Assembly: GCA_030248065.1 (NCBI GenBank)
Contig: JASAMV010006441.1
Location: 28,578 to 92,577 of the forward strand
Reading direction: 5' to 3'
DNA from: Rhynchonema sp. JSB1_4
Taxonomy: Eukaryota; Nematoda; Chromadorea; Monhysterida; Xyalidae
Length of the DNA: 64,000 nucleotides
The position numbers were made by a program, and so were the translations under genes. Below the pieces are notes generated by a model. It saw only the letters and a program-made list of their open reading frames with translations. It had not been told where the DNA came from and did no database searches. Below are positions 39,201 through 48,200 of the stretch, piece after piece (the stretch's first letter is position 1; each line of letters starts with the position of its first letter).

Positions 39201-42200
39201 GGCCTCATGCATCTCTGGGCGGGGCCCCATGCATCTCTGAGCGGGGCCCCACTGCAACTCTTGGCGGGGCCCCATGCATCTCTGAGCGGGGCCCCATTGC
39301 AACTCTTGGCGGGGCCCCATGCATCTCTGAGCGGGGTCCCATTGCAACTCTTGGCGGGGCCCCATGCATCTCTGAGCGGGGCCCCATTGCAACTCTTGGC
39401 GGGGCCCCATGCATCTCTGGGCGGGGCCCCATGCATGTCTGGACGGGGCCTCATGCATCTCTGGGCGGGGCCCCATGCATCTCTGAGCGGGGCCCCATTG
39501 CAACTCTTGGCGGGGCCCCATGCATCTCTGAGCGGGGCCCCATTGCAACTCTTGGCGGGGCCCCATGCATCTCTGGGCGGGGCCCCATGCATGTCTGGAC
39601 GGGGTCCCGTGCAACTGCAGCACAGGGCCCCCATGCATCTTTGCAGAGGGCCTCATGCATTTCTAGCACAGGGCCCCACGGATCCTTCTATTGGAATTTC
39701 TTAACTATTGGTGCCCTAGAAACATGCCACCTATAAGTGGCGGTGTCTCAGTGGTCGGGTCCCAAGTGGCGGGACCCAAATGACAGGGAGCAGTTGATGT
39801 GGCTTAGTCCAACAGGCTTTGGAAATCTGGTCAGTTCCGGGTCAGTTTGGCAATTATACTTGAAAGCCGAAAAAATTCAAAAGCTTATCGCCAGTGCAAA
39901 AACTCTCCAAGTGCTCTGCTCTTTCGGCTCTTTCCTCGTCTCTTGTCAAAAGTGACTTTGCTCAATTGCCGGCCACCTCAAGAATACCTACGTGACGCGA
40001 TATCGTTCCTCACAGGGTGAGATTACTTTGTCGCATATTCCAGGTTGCTCAGCACCGGTTCCACCAGACCCTTGTCCCGGTAGGTCGAAGTTACAATTCT
40101 GTGCAATTTTTGACACACTTTCAAGAGCTTGCTATATTGTTATGTGTTGTTCAGAAAACCCGCACATTGTCAGCTACATGTCCATAAAGAATACTGAAGC
40201 CGTGGGTGCCCAACTGGGATCCGATCACATAGGTTAGTGATGTTTCTTACATGACGTCAGAAAGTGAAAACCGAGTTGCTTTTTGTTCCAGATGTTCGTT
40301 TCAAAGGACAATGTGGAATTCTGTGTTCAAACACTTGCTTGTGCCGCGCATATACATTTTTCCATGTTCGTATTGTTGCCCTGAACTATTTTCTTAGCGT
40401 TGTTACTACCACTACCTGTGGCGAGCTAGTGAGAGCTCATTGCAGGACACTCGCAACTGTCGACTGCATTGGGCTGCTGATGGTCATCACTGCATAACGA
40501 AACAGACCAACGAAACTGCAATATTTTACTATCGCTATGACTATGTAGTAGCTTGATTGTCGATATTTTTACATATGATGAAATATTTTGCATTTTGTTT
40601 TACGGTGTTAGGATCGAAGCTGTTTGAGCGAATAACTGGATTTTAATTACGTTGTGCTGTTGACGCATTTGAGCAACAGGCTCTGCTTAAATTTATGCTC
40701 GCGCTTGCTTGTCGGTGTCCCTCACTGTGAGTTATAACGCTATCAAAATCTGACTTAGCTTTCTCTTTTCGTTGTTATGATGCACCTTGGAAGTTACCAG
40801 GCGATTACCCGTGCCTGGGGCCCGGGTTTTGGCCGTACAACACTTACCATTCCGTTCGTCAGATGAACGACTTTGCTTCCCATTCGCCTTTGCGAAAGCA
40901 CCCTTAGAGATTTGGCACTTTGCATCCCGTTAACCTTTGCGAATGCAACCCCAGCGATTTAGCACTTTGCACTCCGTTAACCTTTGCGAATGCATCCTCT
41001 GAGATTTGGCGCTTTGGATCCCGTTGGCCTTGGCAAAAGCATCCTCAGAGAGTTAACGGTCTGCATCCCGTTAAACTTTGCGAAAGCATCCTCAGAGAGT
41101 TACCGATCAGCATCCCGTCAGCCCGTTAGAATGCACCTCGGTGTTATGATGCAACTAGGGTGTTATGTATTTATTGTTTACTGTTAGTTGTCGTGCATAA
41201 ACTAAACAAATACTGGTCGCACAATGACCATATAAGAATTCATCAAATGAAATCCTGATTTTCAGGTTCAGTCACTCTTAACCACTGTGCTATTTGTGAT
41301 TCTCACAAAACATTTTCAGCTGAAAATAATCTAGCAGAGCACCCACGTTGCTGCGGTCTGAAACATTTTGGTGACTGCATGGTTTGTGTGTGATAGCGCA
41401 ACGCAACGTCACTGCCCCGTCACTTTCCTGCTTCACGATTCAAGAAAAAAATTAGACCAATTCTTGTAAAGTCATTGTGGAACCAGTACCTGCGTCATGT
41501 GCCCAGAGCTTTGGGGGAAGGCGAAGGCTAACAACTATATCCTATTTTGGTTGTTAGAATCCGAAATTTAAGTAAAGGTAAACTACGCCAACACGAGCCC
41601 GATTTCGGAGGTGGTGAACTTGCAAAACGCAAAGAAAGAGAATCATCATGCTCCATGTTGTATGCCACAACGTGTAACGTTTCCCAAATCAGCAGCCACG
41701 TCATGAATGTTTCACCATTTTGCCAGCTCCGAAATCGGGCTCGTGTTGGCGTAGTTTTACTTTACCATTTACGTAAGCAGTAAACATCATTGTCATGTTC
41801 TATCATGAATGAAGTACAGTTGGTACCAAACATCTACCGTAGCCCATGTATTGCATTGATCTGTTTACGCCATAGTCATGCCGCGGGTTCGCGCAATTGG
41901 CTTTGCAGAATTCGACTCATTCTCGATACACTCCAGCGAGCAAGGCTATTCATTTCATCAGATTGATTGGCACACGGTTTATTGCACACCACGGGAGTCT
42001 GGTATATTTGTGTTTTTGGATGTTGCTATGCTCCATTCGCATACCCAAGGTTAAAACAGTCATAGTTGTATGATGCTTTTTCCTATTTTATATCGGTACA
42101 AATGTGCACTTTGCCGTTGCCATCTGTTCTATCCTTGCCAAGTTTCAGGCTTACAAATCTAAATGGAGCAGAGGACGAATATCCGTAGGTTTCTTCTGAT

Positions 42201-45200
42201 AATAACTGCAGGACTCGGAATCGGTCTACGTTAGTTGTCTGCCGTATCGACAACGGTGTTGCTACACATTTTACACATATGTTATCAATGGAAAAAGGTC
42301 GTTGTCATTCGTTTGGTTTCAGGGTGCAACGAGTATGCTTATCCGCATCTGCTTGTTGGTGGTCGATGCTATGTTTGGTATAAGCATCGTTTTGCTGTGT
42401 TCTCCACAGCAAAAACCGAATGTTCTGATGGTTCGAAGGGCTACATCGGTGCTCTGGCACAACCGCGCGATCTTGCTGAACTGCAGGCAATAAGCGCCAT
42501 GATAGAAAACGTGAGCGCTCTTTTAATCAATTTTATGTGTTTCATTGATAGAAAGTGGGTTTTTTAACTACGGCTAAGGTGACTGATGTACAGGCAGGCT
42601 CCAAGTTCGTAGACAGCGCTGCAGCTTGGGTTGGCATAGAGCGCGTCGGAGCCTGCACAGTAGCGGCATATGACGGTCTGCAAGTAAGTTAGCCAACATA
42701 AAAATGACGGTTGCACGATTTGGGCTCACAAATTACCAAAGTTCCAGTTTCTGAACACGACCACACTGGGGGTGGCAGCGAGTGCCACTTGGTGGGAGAC
42801 CGGCGAGCCTGGTTCTTGCGGCGAAACGGCAGTGGCACTGGCACAGGACGGGGGTTTATTGAGTGATAAGCCGAGCAGTGACCGTCGCACTTTCATTTGT
42901 CAATTCGGTTGGTTCAATTGCTGTTTGGCAATCGTATCAACTTGCGATACCACGGTCCTCAACCCTTCAGATGAACCCCCAGAAAATCCTCCAGGTAAGT
43001 TCAAATAATTAGGTCTTCTCCGTTCAAACTAACATCCACTTGAGCCTATTCTTGTTACTACCAGCGCCATTGCTATTATTTAATGACATTGCTTCCTTGC
43101 TATCAAAGGCGTTACTTCGACCTGTTGTGTCATTTTTGTTTAGAATGCACTGATCTCAGCGCGACCCTGATTAGCAAGCAACATGATGGTGCCGAGTGCT
43201 GGGTGGTTGACACGGCAGGTGGCGTGGCGACGCTGACTGATCAACGACTGGCCTGTGCCGACGGCAGGCACGGCTTCTACGGCAGTCTGGCGATGGTCGA
43301 TACTTACAACGATGCTGATCTTGCACAATTTCTTTACGATACGGTTAGTTTTCATATGTTGCTGGGTAAACAGAGTATTCATACCTCGTTTCATTGCCTT
43401 TCATTTCATTTCACAGCTCGAAATCCGGAATTTGAACTGAAGCTGAATGCCAGGCAGGCCTCTGTTTAAAGTGCGTATTGACTGAACTCTGATCGCACGC
43501 ACAGGAAGAATACAAAAGTTAAACAGGAACAAAGTGGAATAAGCGAAACATGTAAAAGGAACAAACTGGAACAAATGGAAACAAACAGAACAATAGAACG
43601 CACTTGTTCCAGTTAATTCCTGTTTATCCTTTTTATCGGAAGCGCACTGGTCAGGTGGCGCCATAATGTAACATAGGACAAAATTGCCCAAGGTGGTAGG
43701 TGACCTTCATACATGTGCGTGCGACTGAATATCCCAATAACTACAGTACGTGCGGGTGGTGTGGTATTCCCATAAATGGAAATTGAAAAAAGGGATAAAA
43801 ATCACAGCCGCTGCCGTATCACACTGGCATCAAGTTATGTTTCTCGCGAGCGGTAAGATCGGCTCGTGGCGCTCTCGCAAGTCAATTGGCCAGGGATGTT
43901 CGCACCGATGAGGCCGCCTGGCACCTCCCCCCAGTTGTAAAACAAGCCGAAACGGGCACAACGCAGTGCTGTTACTTAATTTGCTATGTGTTCTGGGTCC
44001 GACATTTAGGTCGGGACGAGTTATGTGACTGTTGGCATCGAACGGCAGACGGATCTTGATGGACATTGTTGTACGCAGAAACTAGACGGTTGGATGTATG
44101 TAGATGGGCGATTTGTGGACAGGTGCGGTTTAGCATGTGTAACGCTTCTTGCCAATGTGAGATCGGACTGTGTTCATAAAAGTATCCTCTAGAACTGCAA
44201 CCTATCCACTAAACATCGCGAACAATAACATCAACGACGGTCGCAACGATATGATTGCAATTAGAGGCAGCGACGGAACGTTGCACGATAGTAATAGTCA
44301 TGATTGGTGGAAATGGTTTATGTGTCAATACGGTTGGTTGCGAGCGACGGTTTCCTTCTTGTTCTGCACTTAAGTGTTTATTTATGTAATCGTACTAATT
44401 TTGTTCAGATCTCACCACGTATCCAGATGGTTAGTTGAACAGCGTTCATTCGAGTGGTCAAATCATTGTGTATTTTACTGACTGGTTGACAAAAATTGCT
44501 TTAGCTTGCCTGAACTCGTCATTCTTTCGCGTGAACGGCAATCTTTGTTACCATTTCCACATGGATCCCTGGACAAATTGGATAGCCGCGAGATTTCACT
44601 GTGAGCAAGGGACGTTCAACAGGGGCTACAAGGGCTTCTTGGCCATGCCCGACTCTGCTACAGCTCACGCGGAGATGTGGGCCCTTTTACAACAGGTGGT
44701 TAGCTTTTGTACTCGTTGGGCTTCACCGGAACTTTGCCGTTAATCCAACTGTTTTTGTCTGGTATGAGTTCTCTTTGCAAGGGTTAACCCCGGTGCAATT
44801 GCTCCATCCCAAGCTGCGCTGCGCGTGGATCGCAAGCGCACAAGGTGTATGTTAAATAATTTACGTCTACATAAGAATTCCGCGGCCATTCGGGCCTGAA
44901 ATTCAAGCCTGACTTTTTCAGGCCCGGGGACATTGACTAGGAATTTTTCACACATGGGCCTAGATCGCTCTCTTTGACGGTGATCCACCGAATCCAGAGA
45001 GAAGGTTCCAAAAATACTGAGAACCCAGTGTAGGGTGGTTGCCAAGAGTTTGTTAGCACGAAATCGCTTTGCTATTTTTGGCATCGGGCAAGGATCAGCA
45101 TTTCCCAAAGACGTCGCAACGTGCGATGTGTTCTCTAAATTGCAGTGTGCTCAGGGTCAGGCTTGGGGAGTTTTCGGTCAGTGGAGCACTACGCATTTGT

Positions 45201-48200
45201 TCCTCAATTAACAGACAGCGTTCACGGAACATTGTCACATCGGAATGTACCGGGCAACACCGGCGTGTTTTCGAGCACGTGGAGACAACCTGTATTACGT
45301 CGACGGCCGGAAGGTAACGGTTGTTTCGTTATTTGATTTCTTCTTTAGCAACGGATACTCGTATTATGTTTGAGGTCGACGGCTCAATAGCCCCGTTCGG
45401 ATATAACCAACCCGTCAGTTGTGGTGAGTATGGTGCCACTATGCTGAGACTGCCTAAGTCACTGCTCGATGACATAAACCCAAGCGGGTCCCACAAGTAC
45501 GTATGCAACTTCAAACTTGGTGAGTACTTAGTGACGTCCACATGGGCAGTTTGTTCATTGGTTCATCATTAATCAGAAAAAATTAAAAATGATTTCTGTT
45601 AATCTCAGGCTGTCCAGATCCGGCTGTTCCCAACTCTTGCACAGGTGAAAGCCGCTTTGAAAACTTCAATGCTCACGTAGTGATTATTTCTTGATTCTAG
45701 TGCTTCTTACAGCGAAGCCGAACACAGCCAGCTATAAATCGATGAAAGGCACGGAAGTCACTGGAGCTCAACTTGGATCGGATCACACAAGTCCAAACCG
45801 AATTATCATATATTCCGTGCGTTGAAGGTAAACGCGCTAAAGTTGATCGGTTTTTTCAGACATACAATCCGAAGGGCAGTGCGCAATCTTGTGTTCAAAT
45901 GACTGCGTGTGCCAAGCGTATACATTCTTCCACGTTCGTTCAACCAAAAGCTTTTGAGAGTTTCTCGTTTCGTGTATTTGTGGGACAAATTTCGGCATTT
46001 ACAGGACACACACAATTGTCGTTTGCATTGGGCTGGCGATGGACATCATTGTATTACAAAACATGCAAACACCACCGCAACGTTCCACTATCGTTATGAC
46101 TGAGTCAGTATTAAGAAACCATGCGATAGCATGCGATGACAGAATCCGAAAAAAATGTTTGACCGCAATTTTTCAACACAATCTTTTTTGTTTTTGTCAC
46201 TCTATGAATGTTACAGTAAGCCTGGATCTGTTTGGTTCTCGCCTGTCCTGCTTTGCACATACAGTAACAAAAAACCTACTTTGGCGATGCCGATCATCAC
46301 ATTTGTCGTCCCTGATATCGGTTTCCTTTATTCATTTATTTCTCTGCCGTCTCTTTGTAAGTGATGCTGCGCTTCACACTCTGTTATTTCCATAGATTGT
46401 CGTGGCCAGTGTTCGAACGGGATTCATTTTTAATCCCGGGATCGGGATCGGGATTGTGATCAAGAAAGTGTCGAGATCGGGATCGGGATCCCGGTTTTGA
46501 AAACCCGGGATCCCGGGATCGGGATCGGGATTGACCAGATAGTCCAAAGGCAATTGTTTTTATTATTTTATGCATGAGATGCACGTTAATGTCACTGACA
46601 ACCATGAAACATGTTTGTCACACATGGATAAACACCCGAAACAGTGATTAAAGCCGATTGAAAATCGAGAATAGCTGATGACGGATAAGTTCAAAGATCA
46701 TAATTGTAGTCGATCAATGTCAAAGCCTTTGACGAAAAGACAAGCATTTCACCATTTTCTGGTTTCAAGCAGTATCTTTTGCCATCAAACAAATCAGCTG
46801 CACTGGAAAAGAGCTGTTCAGAAGACACGCTCGTAACCGGAGCGCTTTGATATTTGGAAGCTAGACGTGCCAGTCGCGGAAACTTTGTCTCATTTGTTGC
46901 CCACCATGACAACATTTCCTCGAAACTGAGTCCCTTCGTTCGATGCAACTTTGTGTAACCGTTCAGTTCTAGCTCGACTTGTTCGCGAATGGTGGTGCTT
47001 GCGGTTTCATCACGCTTGGAATCAGCCGTCTTGCACCTCTTAGGGGCCCGGCCACGCAAACACGATTGTGGGCCGCGGGTCAGCAATAATTCTGTGTTCA
47101 ATGACTGCCCCGCGTTTGCATGGCCGCACTTACGGGTCGCGGTTTGCGGGTCACTTGAAACTTTTATTTAGCCTTTACACACAAAAATAAACCAATCAGC
47201 GCTGTGCTACGGCACGTCTGCGACGTTGGCTCGACGCTGATGGGTTAATTTTTGTGTGTTGCAGCCAAACAAATGTTTCAAGTGACCCGCAAACCGCGAC
47301 CCGCAAGTGCGGCATGCAAACGCGGGGCGGTTGTTGGACATATAGAGTATTTTTCTGACCCGCGACCCGCGCCCACGTTTGCATGGCCGCGCCCTTACAA
47401 CAGCTTGGCGAATTATGATTGCATAATTTTTTACTTTTTGTTCTCAAAACTTAATCCCGATCCCGGTACTTTTTTGGGCGGGATCGGGATCGGGATCGGG
47501 ATTGACTTTTTCAAAATGACGGGATCGGGATCGGGATCAGAAAAAGGGCCCGGGATCCCGGGATCGGGATCGGGATCGGGATCCCGTTCGAACACTGCTT
47601 ACAACAGCTTGGCCAATTATGATTGCATAATTTTTTACTTTTTGTTCTCAAAACTTAATCCCGATCCCGGTACTTTTTTGGGCGGGATCGGGATCGGGAT
47701 TGACTTTTTCAAAATGACGGGATCGGGATCGGGATCAGAAAAAGGGCCCGGGATCCCGGGATCGGGATCGGGGTCCCGTTCGAACACTGGTCGTGGCAAA
47801 ACCTAAACTGTTTGCACTGCACCCTATTGCTATTATGGGTGTTAAGTTTGATAACATGCGTAAACTAATTTAGTTTCCTTACTGTCCAGTCTGACTGATT
47901 GTTTTTAAGTGATATATTGTTAGTAGTACTGAAAAATAACTCGAAATGCTACCGACCTTCCATCATGTTTCGGTAAGCCTCATCCGACGTAGCGAACAAA
48001 TGTGGCGGCATCTCATTGCGCCGTTTGCCCATGTACAGCTTCACTACGGATTCGGTGTAAATTGGCAGGCGTTTGTACGGATTGATTACCACACAGAACA
48101 GACCGGAGTACGTCTGCAATGCACGGTCGCCGTAAAAAAAGAGGAAAAAGTCGCCCTATGGTGTCCCTGGCAAATACATGGGTTCCATGTAAATGCTGAC

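Larger units (their letters stand above)
37665..39975. repeat. Repeat-filled intron with diverged inverted arms
   Basis: The left part (about 37665-37740) and right part (about 39880-39975) are diverged relatives of the arms of the 5879-7196 element: GAGCAAAGCC...AAAGAGCTGAGTCCAAAAG on the left, CTCTGCTCTTTCGGCTC...CTTTGCTCAATTGCC on the right. Between them lie a foldback element, a tRNA-like relic and the minisatellite. This may be an old element that grew by internal amplification. Confidence 0.4.
40557..42162. other. Spacer between the two lectin genes
   Basis: This stretch holds a tandem repeat (40870-41130) and a palindromic element (41577-41766). The rest shows no gene. The promoter of the second lectin gene should lie in the last few hundred bases, but no specific site is claimed. 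Confidence 0.4.
46407..47789. mobile_element. hAT transposon with exact 8-bp duplication, internally deleted
   Basis: The terminal inverted repeats are CAGTGTTCGAACGGGA and TCCCGTTCGAACACTG. Both flanks are GTCGTGGC (46399-46406 and 47790-47797), an exact 8-bp target-site duplication. Subterminal regions are arrays of GGGATC. Inside lie the 3' end of a hAT transposase on the minus strand and a second MITE (47043-47394). The right end, about 195 bp including a complete terminal repeat, is present twice in tandem (47395-47591 and 47592-47789), so two right ends exist. Confidence 0.9.

Noticed and set aside
38618..39704. Long open frames on both strands (up to about 338 codons) with Trp-Gly-Pro or Cys-Met-Gly-Pro repeats
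   Set aside because: They are produced by the 22-23 bp minisatellite, which is open in several frames at once, and lie in a lectin intron.
46407..47789. The GGGATC arrays as a possible CRISPR or regulatory array
   Set aside because: They are subterminal repeats of a hAT transposon with exact target duplications; there are no unique spacers.
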